A stretch of DNA of 64,000 bases from Anaerostipes sp. (GTDB lineage: Bacteria; Bacillota; Clostridia; Lachnospirales; Lachnospiraceae), in assembly GCF_018381315.1 (NCBI RefSeq), contig NZ_JAGZSD010000016.1, positions 1 to 64,000 on the forward strand, in the 5' to 3' direction. Each line of letters starts with the position of its first letter. Position 1 is the stretch's first letter. This document shows, piece by piece, positions 8,433 through 16,952 of the stretch. The translations under genes were made by a program, and so were the position numbers. The notes under the pieces are model-generated. The model ran no database searches. It was not told the DNA's origin and was given only the letters and a program-made list of their open reading frames with translations.

Positions 8433-8825
8433 ATGAGCGAACAGACAGTAACAATGAGATACAGAATGTCAAGCAGAGATGAATTTTACGGCGGAGGCGT
8501 GGTAAACGGCGCGCGCTCCATTACATATATGGGAGATACTGCAGACCGCCTTATGGCAAAGGTTTGCGGCAATACAGGAAGATGCTGCCTTGTTGAAAAA
8601 ATCCGATTATATAATCCCGTCTTCGCCGGAGATTATATGGAGTTTATCGCAAGGGTTACAAAAACTGAGGGCAATAAAGTCTACATCCAGTGCCGTTCTT
8701 TCAAAGTTGCCCAGATTCCTGAAAATCCGGAATTTGAAAGTTCCATTGATATGCTGAGCGATCCGGAGATCTCAACAGAAGCGTTTTTCGTATATGAAGT
8801 TCCGGAACACAAAGTTAAAGCTTAG
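8433..8825 (+). CDS. Second hotdog-fold aminoacyl-CoA ammonia-lyase-like protein
   Basis: The 130-residue protein belongs to the same hotdog family as its upstream neighbour but is clearly divergent. It has MRYRMSSRDEFYGGGVVNGARSITYMGD, similar to the N-terminus of 3-aminobutyryl-CoA ammonia lyase (Kal), then VFAGDYMEFIARVTKTEGNKVY and FKVAQ. It lacks part of the TELMxxxDGD stretch kept in the first copy (DRLMAKVCGNTGRCC instead). It could be a lyase for a second substrate, such as beta-aminoisobutyryl-CoA from thymine, or a partner subunit. AAGGAGG precedes ATG 8433. The gap to the previous gene is 40 bp. Confidence 0.7.
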   Translation: MSEQTVTMRYRMSSRDEFYGGGVVNGARSITYMGDTADRLMAKVCGNTGRCCLVEKIRLYNPVFAGDYMEFIARVTKTEGNKVYIQCRSFKVAQIPENPEFESSIDMLSDPEISTEAFFVYEVPEHKVKA

Positions 8826-8841
8826 ATAAAAGGAGGATCAC

Positions 8842-10020
8842 ATGAAAGCATTAGAAGGCGTTAAGGTCCTGGATCTGACACACGCATATAACGGGCCGTT
8901 CTGTACTACTTTGCTGGCAGACAACGGTGCTGATGTCATTAAGTTCGAGCCAATCCAGGGAGACCAGTGCAGAAGCTGGGGACCGATTGATGAAAAAAGC
9001 GGGGAGAGTGGGTTTTATGCATTCTTAAACAGGAATAAAAAAGGCGTTACCCTGAACCTAAAAAATGAAAAGGCAAGGAAAATCTTTTATGACTTAGTAA
9101 AGGATGCCGATGTAGTCGTAGAAAACTTCCGCGCCGGTGTGTCCAAGAAGTTAAAAGTAGATTATGAAACATTAAAAGAGATCAATCCGAGCATCGTCTA
9201 TGCTTCCGGCTCAGGTTTTGGACAGTACGGACCGTTGTCCAACCGTCCGTGCTACGATATCGTTGCCCAGTCCATGGGAGGTATGGTAAACATGACCGGA
9301 TTCCCGGATTCCCCTCCTACAAAAGTCGGACCTTCTATCGCTGATAATGTGACCGGCATCTATCTGTGTGTGGGAGTTTTAATGGCACTGTTCAACAGAG
9401 AACGCACCGGCCGGGGACAACAGGTGGATGTGGCCATGGCAGATACTATTTTCAGTCTCCTGGAAAATGCCATTGTGACTACAACGATGGATGGTGTGAT
9501 CCCGCAGCGGCAGGGAAATATCGACCCTTCCATTGCTCCTTTTGATATCTACAAGGCAAAAGACGGATATATCGCGATCGGTGTCGGCAATGACCGTCTG
9601 TTTAAGACATTTTGTGAAACTATCGGCAGAGAAGACCTGCTTGAGGATCCGCGGTATCAGACAAATGACCTTAGATGCAAGAATTACACAGACGGTCTTC
9701 AGCAGCTCATCAGCGAGTGGGTTGCCTCAAAAGGGAAAAAAGAGATTGAAGATCTGTTTGATAAAGCCGGAATCCCCTGCGGCCCGGTACTGGATATGCA
9801 GGAAGCTATCGACCATCCGCATTTCCAGGCAAGAGAAATGATGGTGCATATGGATCATCCGGCAATCGGTGAGATGTATTTCCAGGGATGCCCGATCAAA
9901 TTAACGGAGACTCCGGGCAGTGTAGACACTCCTGCCCCTCTGCTCGGACAGCACAATAAAGAAGTATTCGGGCTGACTGACGAGGAACTGGAGTCATTAA
10001 AAGCCGAAGGCGTAATGTAA
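8842..10020 (+). CDS. Class III CoA-transferase (CaiB/BaiF family)
   Basis: The 392-residue protein is a full-length class III CoA-transferase. It has VKVLDLTHAYNGPFCTTLLADNGADVIKFEP at the start, ENFRAG near 94-99, GFGQYGPLSNRPCYD near 125-139 and the likely catalytic Asp168 in PSIADNVTG. The reaction moves CoA between carboxylic acids through an aspartyl-CoA thioester intermediate. In this operon it could activate beta-alanine, or another acid, using propionyl-CoA or acetyl-CoA as donor. The known beta-alanine activating enzyme of C. propionicum is a class I transferase, so this would be a non-homologous replacement. The substrate is inferred from context only. The start follows AAAGGAGG. 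Confidence 0.85.
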   Translation: MKALEGVKVLDLTHAYNGPFCTTLLADNGADVIKFEPIQGDQCRSWGPIDEKSGESGFYAFLNRNKKGVTLNLKNEKARKIFYDLVKDADVVVENFRAGVSKKLKVDYETLKEINPSIVYASGSGFGQYGPLSNRPCYDIVAQSMGGMVNMTGFPDSPPTKVGPSIADNVTGIYLCVGVLMALFNRERTGRGQQVDVAMADTIFSLLENAIVTTTMDGVIPQRQGNIDPSIAPFDIYKAKDGYIAIGVGNDRLFKTFCETIGREDLLEDPRYQTNDLRCKNYTDGLQQLISEWVASKGKKEIEDLFDKAGIPCGPVLDMQEAIDHPHFQAREMMVHMDHPAIGEMYFQGCPIKLTETPGSVDTPAPLLGQHNKEVFGLTDEELESLKAEGVM

Positions 10021-10041
10021 TTAGGAAAGCAGGAGGTAAAA

Positions 10042-11196
10042 ATGGATTTTAAACTGACAGACGGACAGGAAATGCTGAAAAAAACAGTCCGTGAATTTGC
10101 TGAAAAGGTTGTGGGCCCCAGAGCTGAGGAAGTGGATCAGACCGGAATCTTTCCGAGAGATACATTCGGCCAGATGGCAAAACTCGGTCTCACAGGGATC
10201 GGAACTCCTGAGGAATACGGCGGAAGCGGAGGCAATGATATTGATAAGGTAATCACGGTAACCGAACTTGCAAAAAAATGCGCGGCTACTGCTGGTATCT
10301 TATCCATCCACACCATCTTTGCTTCTGTGCTTTTAAAGTTCGGCAGTGAGGAACAGAAGAAAAAATATCTGCCTAAGGTGGCATCCGGCGGTGACCTGGC
10401 GGCATTTGCACTGACAGAACCAAATGCAGGCTCTGATGCAGCGGCGGTCAGAACAACCGCTGTCCTGGATGAAAAGACCGGGGAATATGTCCTGAATGGC
10501 ACTAAATGTTTTATTTCCGGAGGCGGCCAGGCCAAATATCTTCTTATCTTTGCCCTGACTGATCCGTCTAAGGGAGTGAAAGGCTTATCCTGCATTTTAG
10601 TAGAAAAAGGAACCCCAGGCTTTTCTATAGGAAAGATTGAAAATAAAATGGGAATCCACGGCTCTGAAACTGCCGAACTGATCTTTGACCAGTGCCGGGT
10701 TCCAAAAAAAAACCTTGTGGGCAAAGAAGGCGCAGGATTTAAAATGGCCATGAATGCTCTGGACGGTGCCAGAATCGGCGTCGCTGCACAGGCATTGGGT
10801 ATTGCCGAAGGTGCCCTGGATGAAAGCGTTAAATATATGAACGAAAGAGTCCAGTTCGGAAAACCAATCAAAGCACTTCAGGGGCTGCAGTGGTATATCG
10901 CAGATATGGCCACAAAGACAGAGTGCGCCAAATGGATGATCTACTATGCTGCTTATTTAAAAAGCACCGGACAGCCACACACAAAAGAGGCTGCTATCGC
11001 AAAATTAAATGCCTCTGAAAATGCACGGTTTGTTACAAATCTTGCTCTGCAGATCCACGGCGGATATGGGTATATGAAAGATTATCCGCTGGAGCGTATG
11101 TACAGGGATGCAAAAATCACTGAAATCTATGAAGGTACTTCTGAGATCCATAAAGTCGTGATCTCAAGGGCTGTTTTAAATTCTAACGGAAAGTAA
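10042..11196 (+). CDS. Acyl-CoA dehydrogenase (short-chain type), acryloyl-CoA reductase candidate
   Basis: This 384-residue FAD protein has the three-part ACAD layout: a helical N-domain, a middle beta-domain with FALTEPNAGSDAAAVRTTA, and a C-domain with GARIGVAAQALGIAEGALDES, QIHGGYGYMKDYPLERMYRDAKI and IYEGTSEI. Glu364 in IYEGT is the expected catalytic base. With EtfBA immediately downstream it could run as a reductase of acryloyl-CoA or methacrylyl-CoA, as in C. propionicum, or as a dehydrogenase of short branched or straight acyl-CoAs. A second ACAD closes the operon. The gap to the CoA-transferase is 21 bp, with GGAGG before the start. Confidence 0.9.
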   Translation: MDFKLTDGQEMLKKTVREFAEKVVGPRAEEVDQTGIFPRDTFGQMAKLGLTGIGTPEEYGGSGGNDIDKVITVTELAKKCAATAGILSIHTIFASVLLKFGSEEQKKKYLPKVASGGDLAAFALTEPNAGSDAAAVRTTAVLDEKTGEYVLNGTKCFISGGGQAKYLLIFALTDPSKGVKGLSCILVEKGTPGFSIGKIENKMGIHGSETAELIFDQCRVPKKNLVGKEGAGFKMAMNALDGARIGVAAQALGIAEGALDESVKYMNERVQFGKPIKALQGLQWYIADMATKTECAKWMIYYAAYLKSTGQPHTKEAAIAKLNASENARFVTNLALQIHGGYGYMKDYPLERMYRDAKITEIYEGTSEIHKVVISRAVLNSNGK

Positions 11197-11209
11197 TGGG
11201 AGGGAAAGC

Positions 11210-12001
11210 ATGAAGATCATTGTATGCGTAAAGCAGGTTCCGGACACAAATGAAGTCCGGATCAACCAGGAGACCGGGACACTGATCCGGGAAGGGGTCC
11301 CAAGCATTATAAATCCGGATGATAAAAATGCGTTGGAGGCCGCCCTTGTCCTGAAAGAAGAGACCGGAGCTGAAGTCTCCGTGGTAAGCATGGGGCCTCC
11401 TCAGGCTGCAGATGCATTAAAAGAAGCCATCGCTCTTGGCGCAGACCATGCATATCTCGTAAGTGACCGGGCATTCGGCGGTTCTGACACATGGGCTACC
11501 GCCACGATCCTCGCAGCTGCCATTGAGAAGATCGGTGATTATGATCTGATCCTGTGCGGAAGACAGGCAATCGATGGTGACACTGCACAGGTGGGACCTG
11601 AGATCGCTGAGTTTCTTGGCATTCCGCAGGTGACTTATGCCAAGCATATAGAAAAAGACGGCGATGCCCTGAATGTCACACGGTTTACAGAAACGGGTGA
11701 CTATAAGATCAGGACAAACATACCGGTGCTCCTGACTGCCATCAAAGAACTGAACGAGCCCAGATTTCCAACTGTACAGGGGATTTTCAGGGCTTATGAC
11801 GGGGATGTGGAAATTAAGGTCCTGGGCTTGTCCGACCTTAATGTAGACCAGACCCAAATCGGTCTTAAGGGTTCTCCGACCAATGTATACCGTTCCTTTG
11901 TCCCTGTAAAATCCAAGCAAAGTGAGATCATTGAGGGGACCACGGATTCAGAAAAGGCAGAAACCCTCATTGAGAAGCTTCGGCAGGCAAATTTGATTTA
12001 A
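11210..12001 (+). CDS. etfB: Electron transfer flavoprotein beta subunit
   Basis: 263 residues, standard EtfB length. KQVPDTNEVRINQETGTLIREG starts the protein and the signature CGRQAIDGDTAQVGPEIAEFLGIPQVTY spans about 118-145. It binds FAD or AMP at the EtfA interface and passes electrons between NADH or other carriers and the flanking acyl-CoA dehydrogenases. The clostridial DGDTAQVGP form is shared with bifurcating Etfs, but sequence inspection alone does not settle whether this pair bifurcates. It is 13 bp behind the first ACAD, with GGGAGG before the ATG. Confidence 0.95.
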   Translation: MKIIVCVKQVPDTNEVRINQETGTLIREGVPSIINPDDKNALEAALVLKEETGAEVSVVSMGPPQAADALKEAIALGADHAYLVSDRAFGGSDTWATATILAAAIEKIGDYDLILCGRQAIDGDTAQVGPEIAEFLGIPQVTYAKHIEKDGDALNVTRFTETGDYKIRTNIPVLLTAIKELNEPRFPTVQGIFRAYDGDVEIKVLGLSDLNVDQTQIGLKGSPTNVYRSFVPVKSKQSEIIEGTTDSEKAETLIEKLRQANLI

Positions 12002-12013
12002 GGAGGACAGAAA

Positions 12014-13051
12014 ATGGAACGAGCAAAAGTAAACCAAGGGATTGACCTGAGTGCATATGAGGATGTCTGGGTTCTTGGAGAACAAAGAGAGGGAAAAATA
12101 CAGCCGGTTACCATTGAACTGATGGGTGAAGGCCGCAAATTGGCCGACAAGTTAAAGAAAAAACTTGCGGTTGTTATTCCCGGATATAAAATTGAAGCGG
12201 AAGCCGAAAAGCTTCTTCACTACGGCGCAGATGTGGTTTACTATATGTCGCATCCGCTTCTTAACAGCTTCTCAACCGATGGCTATACTTCCGCTTTTGT
12301 ACAGCTGATTAACGAGAAAAAACCTGAGATCGTGCTGGTAGGGGCAACTTCCGTTGGACGGGATATCGGCCCCAGAATTGCTGCCCGTCTCGGAACAGGG
12401 CTTACAGCGGACTGCACCAAGCTTGAAATTGATGAGGAAGACGGCAAAATTCTTCAGACAAGGCCTGCCTTCGGCGGAAACCTGATGGCCACCATAGTCT
12501 GCCCGAAAAACCGGCCTCAGATGTCCACAGTAAGGCCTGGTGTCATGGAAAAAGCGGTTCATCAGGAGACAGCCAAAGGAACGATGGAAACTTTTATCCC
12601 TGAACTTTCAGAAAGTGATATCAGAGCTAAGCTTGTTGAAATCATTAAAGAAAACAAAAAACAGGTCAACTTAACGGATGCACGCATTATTGTATCCGGA
12701 GGAAGGGGACTGAAATCCGCAGAGGGCTTTGAATTGATTAAACAGCTGGCAGATGCTCTTGGAGCAGAGGTAGGATCATCCAGAGCCTGTGTAGAGGCCG
12801 GCTGGATTGATGCATCCCATCAGGTCGGGCAGACCGGAACCACAGTCAGACCCGATATTTATATTGCCTGCGGTATTTCAGGTGCAATCCAGCATCTGGC
12901 AGGTATGAACGAATCAAAATACATTGTTGCCATCAATAAAGATCCGGAAGCACCAATCTTCGGAATCTGTGACTATGGAATCGTAGGAGATTTAAACGAT
13001 GTAATTCCTGCGATGACCGCCCAGCTCACACAAAAGGAGGGTTCTATATGA
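12014..13051 (+). CDS. etfA: Electron transfer flavoprotein alpha subunit
   Basis: 345 residues. The N-terminal Etf domain contains [23 protein letters not shown], and the C-terminal FAD domain contains the [13 protein letters not shown] motif, [43 protein letters not shown] and the closing [11 protein letters not shown] segment. There is no N-terminal ferredoxin domain. It pairs with the EtfB encoded 12 bp upstream. Its last four bases overlap the start of the second ACAD (ATGA), indicating translational coupling. Confidence 0.95.
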   Translation: MERAKVNQGIDLSAYEDVWVLGEQREGKIQPVTIELMGEGRKLADKLKKKLAVVIPGYKIEAEAEKLLHYGADVVYYMSHPLLNSFSTDGYTSAFVQLINEKKPEIVLVGATSVGRDIGPRIAARLGTGLTADCTKLEIDEEDGKILQTRPAFGGNLMATIVCPKNRPQMSTVRPGVMEKAVHQETAKGTMETFIPELSESDIRAKLVEIIKENKKQVNLTDARIIVSGGRGLKSAEGFELIKQLADALGAEVGSSRACVEAGWIDASHQVGQTGTTVRPDIYIACGISGAIQHLAGMNESKYIVAINKDPEAPIFGICDYGIVGDLNDVIPAMTAQLTQKEGSI

Positions 13052-14187
13052 ATTTTCAATTAACCGACCAGCAATTATCTATTCAGAATATTACAAGGCA
13101 GCTGGCTCAGACAGAACTGCTGCCGAACGTATTAAAAGATGATGAAGAAGGAAGATTCCCTGAGAAAGCATACGCTAAAATGGGACAGATGGGGCTTATC
13201 GGCCTTCCATTCCCTAAAGAGTACGGCGGACAGGGTGCAGACTATCTGTCCTATGTATTGGCAGTAGAAGAAATATCTAAAGTTAATTCTTCCGTAGGAA
13301 TCGCCTACTCCGTATGTACCTCTCTGTTCTCCGGAGGCCTGATTAACTCTGCCAGCGAAGAGATCAAAAAGAAATATCTTCCGGATGTTCTGGCCGGAAA
13401 GAAAATGGGTGCTTTCTGTCTTACAGAACCAGAAGCCGGTTCTGATGCAGCAGGATGTAAAACAACGGCTCTCTGGGATGGAGAAGCCTACGTGCTGAAC
13501 GGTCTTAAGTGTTTTATAACAAACGGACCTCTGGCTGATTACTTCCTTGTTTTCGCCTTAACAGACCCTGAAAAGAAAACAAAAGGCCTTTCTGCTTTCG
13601 TTGTAGAAAAAGCCATGCCCGGAGTTTCAGTCGGAACCATTGAAAATAAATGCGGTATCAGAAGTGCACAGGTATCAGAGATCATCTTTGAAAATGTCCG
13701 GGTGCCAAAAGAAAATATGGTCGGCGAGGAAGGCAAAGGTTTTGCTGTTGCCATGAAGGATCTGGACGGCGGAAGGATCGGAGTGGCTGCTCAGGGGCTT
13801 GGGATCGCAAAGGGTGCTTATGAGATCGCACTCCAATATTTAAAAGACCGTCAGCAGTTCGGGAAACCGCTGTTTAAAAATCAGTATCTTGCTTTCAAAA
13901 TGGCTGAACTCTCTGTACAGATCGAGCAGGCACAGTATATGCTTTATAAAGCTGCTATGGATAAACAGGAAGGGCGCAGCTACTCCATTTCTGCTGCAAA
14001 AGCCAAAATGGTATGTACCGATGCAGCTATGCAGGTTTCCCAGGAAGCGGTACAGATGCTCGGAGGAAATGGTTATATGAAAGAATACCATGTAGAGCGT
14101 ATGATGAGGGATGCCAAGATCACACAGATCTATGAAGGAACCAATGAGATACAGAAGCTTGTTATCAGCGGCAGCCTGTTTCGTTAA
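13048..14187 (+). CDS. Second acyl-CoA dehydrogenase of the operon
   Basis: 379 residues with the complete ACAD fold: FCLTEPEAGSDAAGCKTTA in the middle domain, GGRIGVAAQGLGIAKGAYEIAL, MLGGNGYMKEYHVERMMRDAKI and IYEGTNEI, with Glu363 as the expected catalytic base. It is only moderately similar to the first ACAD of the operon, so this is not a recent duplication. Two ACADs sharing one Etf suggest two acyl-CoA substrates, for example propionyl-CoA/acryloyl-CoA and isobutyryl-CoA/methacrylyl-CoA, or alternatively a stable hetero-complex. It overlaps etfA by 4 bp and ends before the terminator at 14207. Confidence 0.9.
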   Translation: MNFQLTDQQLSIQNITRQLAQTELLPNVLKDDEEGRFPEKAYAKMGQMGLIGLPFPKEYGGQGADYLSYVLAVEEISKVNSSVGIAYSVCTSLFSGGLINSASEEIKKKYLPDVLAGKKMGAFCLTEPEAGSDAAGCKTTALWDGEAYVLNGLKCFITNGPLADYFLVFALTDPEKKTKGLSAFVVEKAMPGVSVGTIENKCGIRSAQVSEIIFENVRVPKENMVGEEGKGFAVAMKDLDGGRIGVAAQGLGIAKGAYEIALQYLKDRQQFGKPLFKNQYLAFKMAELSVQIEQAQYMLYKAAMDKQEGRSYSISAAKAKMVCTDAAMQVSQEAVQMLGGNGYMKEYHVERMMRDAKITQIYEGTNEIQKLVISGSLFR

Positions 14188-14206
14188 ACTCACCTGTTAA
14201 AAGAAA

Positions 14207-14276
14207 AAGCCCGGTTCACTGTAATACATCCCTTGTCAAGCGGATAAGGGATGTATTACACAGTCCGGTTTTTTTA
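14207..14276. terminator. Strong bidirectional terminator
   Basis: GTAATACATCCCTT (14221-14234) and AAGGGATGTATTAC (14246-14259) form a perfect 14-bp stem, extended by AAGCCCGG and CCGGTTTTTTT flanks. It ends the acyl-CoA operon and the convergent toxin-antitoxin operon. Confidence 0.92.
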
Positions 14277-14287
14277 ATATACACCTT

Positions 14288-15376
14288 TTAAATCTCATAC
14301 TTTATTCGTAAATCATTAAACGAGTTAAAATCAACTAATCGGTCGTGCTGCAGTCTTCCTACTACAATTCCTGGATGAATTCCAATTTTATCAGCAAAAA
14401 TAACAATACTTTCCCTGTTAAATATAGACTGACTTATAAATTCATTATATTTATCCTTGGGGATTAATGAATCCACAGCAAACAAATCTGCTTCTTTCTC
14501 AAGTTTCATATCTGCAATTTCGATTTCGCTGTTATCTTGTACAGCGATAAATGTTTTAGATGTTTTATGCTGAAAAACATGGCACAATTCGTGAAAAAAA
14601 GAAAACCAGAATATATCTGTATGAGCATTGCATGTGTTGATGGCCAGCAGTACTTTATCATGGTTTAACCATTTCACGGCACCGTGAATACCAGAACCCT
14701 TTAGATTCGGCAAGAAAACTAAAGCAATTCCGCATTCTTCTAATATATCCCGCATTTTTGGAATAAATTCACCAGCCTGAAGTAATGTCATTTTGCGCAG
14801 TTCAGGTAAAAATAACCTTAATTTCTTTGGATTATATGTTCCTGTCTCTAGATTTCTCGCCATATTAATAGCTGTCTGAACCCATGCGTTTGCACATATA
14901 ACATTTTTATTACTATCTTTTGATGCCGCAGCCCTAAAGTTAACAAGAAAGTCTTTATTATTAAGTATGCTGAGTGAAGATACTGCTAAATACTTTCTTA
15001 ACTCCCGAATTTTTTTATCTTTTTTTCGTGATCTGCAGACTGCCCCAAGTTTAACAAAATAATTATAATCAAGTACATCAAGAATTGCTTCATCTGCTCT
15101 TATTTCAATATCAATCTTATTTTCCAAAATTGCTGCGTCATATGCAAGCTGCAGATTCAGCCAGACAGTTACTGATGTGCCCATCATTGCTGCAAGCTTT
15201 TCTGCAATATCTTTATTCATTGGCGTTTTGCAGTTAATAAGTTCACTCAATACTTTATCGCTTACATTCAAACGTTTGGCAAATTCGCTTTGGGTTAATT
15301 CCATCTCTTCAATAAGATCTCTAATATACTCTCCCGGGTGAAAAGCAATGCTTTGTCTATATTCCGTTCTATTCAT
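14288..15376 (-). CDS. HigA-type HTH antitoxin fused to an ImmA/IrrE metallopeptidase domain
   Basis: The 362-residue protein has an N-terminal HTH of the HigA kind (HPGEYIRDLIEEMELTQSEFAKRLNVSDKVLSELI, about 14-48). After a linker it has an ImmA/IrrE-type peptidase domain with zinc motif HELCH in FSFFHELCHVFQHK (about 270-283) and a downstream EKEADLFA acidic motif. It overlaps the toxin-like gene upstream by 8 bp. HTH-plus-peptidase antitoxins of this type are known; the peptidase part is thought to help in regulated turnover or sensing. The operator probably lies at 15763-15809. DNA here is more A/T-rich than the flanking metabolic genes, consistent with acquisition. Confidence 0.88.
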   Translation of the reverse strand: MNRTEYRQSIAFHPGEYIRDLIEEMELTQSEFAKRLNVSDKVLSELINCKTPMNKDIAEKLAAMMGTSVTVWLNLQLAYDAAILENKIDIEIRADEAILDVLDYNYFVKLGAVCRSRKKDKKIRELRKYLAVSSLSILNNKDFLVNFRAAASKDSNKNVICANAWVQTAINMARNLETGTYNPKKLRLFLPELRKMTLLQAGEFIPKMRDILEECGIALVFLPNLKGSGIHGAVKWLNHDKVLLAINTCNAHTDIFWFSFFHELCHVFQHKTSKTFIAVQDNSEIEIADMKLEKEADLFAVDSLIPKDKYNEFISQSIFNRESIVIFADKIGIHPGIVVGRLQHDRLVDFNSFNDLRIKYEI

Positions 15377-15719
15377 AATGCTTGCTCACCTCCAATAAGA
15401 TAACCGTAACTGTAGAGTTATAAATTACAATATCATTTTCTGTTGTCCATTCGTTTCCATCCGGACCAACCGGAATCAAAATCAGCCTGAATCCGGTTCT
15501 TTTTCCTAAATCTATCGCATATGTACCTTTTCTGTCTCCTCTTAAAGGATGCAAACGAAAGGTCTTCATGTTTTTAATATCCATAAGGAACACAGACGCA
15601 TCAATAAATTGTAATGTCTTATGTAATTTATCAGCAACATTCTTACCCAACTTTATCTGTGCATGTCTATAATCGTTACATAATTTTTGTATATTTTTGT
15701 TATCATAATATATTTTCAT
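15369..15719 (-). CDS. RelE/HigB-type toxin of a type II toxin-antitoxin system
   Basis: About 116 residues from ATG 15719 (MKIYYDNKNIQKLC). HigB/RelE-like traits are the small basic beta-rich fold, FIDASVFLMDIKNMKTFRLHPLRGDRKGTYAIDLG and the closing VTVILLEVSKHYE. It would be an mRNA-cleaving toxin neutralised by the overlapping downstream protein. An upstream TTG reading (15746) adds nine residues but has no binding site; the ATG has AGGAG 15 bases upstream, which is rather far. Gene order is toxin first, as in higBA operons. Confidence 0.78.
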   Translation of the reverse strand: MKIYYDNKNIQKLCNDYRHAQIKLGKNVADKLHKTLQFIDASVFLMDIKNMKTFRLHPLRGDRKGTYAIDLGKRTGFRLILIPVGPDGNEWTTENDIVIYNSTVTVILLEVSKHYE

Positions 15720-15762
15720 TATAACTGAGCGTATCTCCTGTCGCAATATTTTTTACCCAAAA

Positions 15763-15809
15763 AGTAAATTATTTTTTATAATAAATAATACAGTATTTTA
15801 CAATTTACT
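15763..15809. promoter_or_regulatory. Candidate operator of the toxin-antitoxin operon
   Basis: AGTAAATT (15763-15770) and AATTTACT (15802-15809) are perfect inverted octamers in a very A/T-rich stretch directly upstream of the toxin gene, a usual place for autoregulation by the HTH antitoxin. Confidence 0.4.
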
Positions 15810-15942
15810 CAATATACAAATTATACCATCTTTTAGTTTGTTTTTGTACAAAATTTTACAATCTCAGATTTTAACACATTATGCTTCTATGGGCACCCCG
15901 TATTTTATCCCCTTCGGGCTGGCGTGCTTACGCACGATAAGG

Positions 15943-15948
15943 TATAAT
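15943..15948 (+). promoter_or_regulatory. -10 box of the first MerR gene
   Basis: TATAAT at 15943-15948 lies 35 bp before the start codon. No canonical -35 is seen. Just upstream, CGTGC-TTA-CGCACG (15923-15936) can form a small dyad and may bind the regulator. Confidence 0.45.
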
Positions 15949-15982
15949 AATAGCAATGAAGTGAATGTAGGGGGACAAAGTT

Positions 15983-16861
15983 TTGGACAGAAGTCATTAC
16001 TATTCTATCGGGGAAGTTGCAGCAACCTGTAACACGTCAATCAAAACTCTTCGTTACTATGACGAGATCAAGCTGGTGGTTCCGGAGATCCGTAAGGCGG
16101 AGAGCAAATACCGCTATTACAGCAAAGACCAGATGGTGACGATCTCCATTATCCGCAAGCTGCGTATGCTCGGTTTTTCAATTAAGGAAATCAAGGAAAT
16201 CGTTTCTGCAAACCAGGTGCAAAACCTGGAACAGAAGATCGAAGAGAAGCTCGGATGTATAAAAAAAGAAATAGAAAATCTGAATCAAAAGTATTTTGAA
16301 GGAGAACAGTTCCTGCAGAGATTAAAGGAAGGAGCCCAGATTCTTCACCTCTACGATGATGAGCTGAAAAAAATCCAGGCCGGTGAACTGGAAGCAATCT
16401 CTGTCAAGGAAGTGCCTCAAGTCAACCTGTACCACTCCCGCAGGATTATGCATGCTTATCACAATGACGAAGTCTCCCTGGAGCGCTGGGTAGAGATCAA
16501 CGATGAAGTCTCAAGACACGGTCTGAAAGTCTGCGGTCCGATCACCGTCACATATTACACAGAGCTGCTGGACCAGTTTCTCTCCAAAGACTGTGATATA
16601 GAATTCGGCATCCAGGTGGAGGAAAGCTCATCCCAGCATGTCCGGAAGTTCGGCGGCTTCCTGGCTGCTACTGCGTTTCATGTGGGACCTTATAGTGATG
16701 TTATTAAAACCCACATCAAGATCATCCAGTGGATCAACCAAAACCACTACAAGGTGGCAGGCCCGGTATCAGAGGAATTCATTATCTCTCCTGTAGACCT
16801 GCGAAATGAAAATGAGCATGTCACCAAAATCATCATTCCTGTCACAAGGAACCAGGAATAA
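15983..16861 (+). CDS. MerR-family regulator with GyrI-like effector domain
   Basis: 292 residues from a TTG start preceded by GGGGGACAAAG. The N-terminal MerR winged helix has HYYSIGEVAATCNTSIKTLRYYDEIKLV, then a coiled-coil dimer helix (about 80-120). The C-terminal GyrI-like/BmrR-type ligand domain (about 135-290) has ERWVEINDEV, FGGFLAATAFHVGPYSD and EEFIISPVDLRNENE. It is a close paralogue of the convergent gene 16953-17819. Located between the beta-alanine-type operon and the pyrimidine operon, it probably senses a pathway compound and acts on promoters with 19-bp spacing. Target and ligand are inferred. Confidence 0.88.
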   Translation: MDRSHYYSIGEVAATCNTSIKTLRYYDEIKLVVPEIRKAESKYRYYSKDQMVTISIIRKLRMLGFSIKEIKEIVSANQVQNLEQKIEEKLGCIKKEIENLNQKYFEGEQFLQRLKEGAQILHLYDDELKKIQAGELEAISVKEVPQVNLYHSRRIMHAYHNDEVSLERWVEINDEVSRHGLKVCGPITVTYYTELLDQFLSKDCDIEFGIQVEESSSQHVRKFGGFLAATAFHVGPYSDVIKTHIKIIQWINQNHYKVAGPVSEEFIISPVDLRNENEHVTKIIIPVTRNQE

Positions 16862-16869
16862 AACAGAAC

Positions 16870-16922
16870 AAAGAGGCACTCCTGTCAAGCTTTAAAAGCC
16901 TTTGCGGAATGCCTCTTTTTCT
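16870..16922. terminator. Terminator between the convergent MerR genes
   Basis: AAAGAGGCA (16870-16878) pairs with TGCCTCTTT (16910-16918), followed by a T-run on the plus strand and an equivalent run on the minus strand. Confidence 0.75.
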
Positions 16923-16952
16923 TTAAAACAGGCGCAGTCAATGCCTGAATTC

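Noticed and set aside
7946..14187. Lysine fermentation (3-aminobutyryl-CoA) operon
   Set aside because: Kal-like proteins, ACAD and Etf occur there too, but the aminomutase, Kdd and Kce genes are absent, while pyrimidine genes giving beta-alanine are adjacent.
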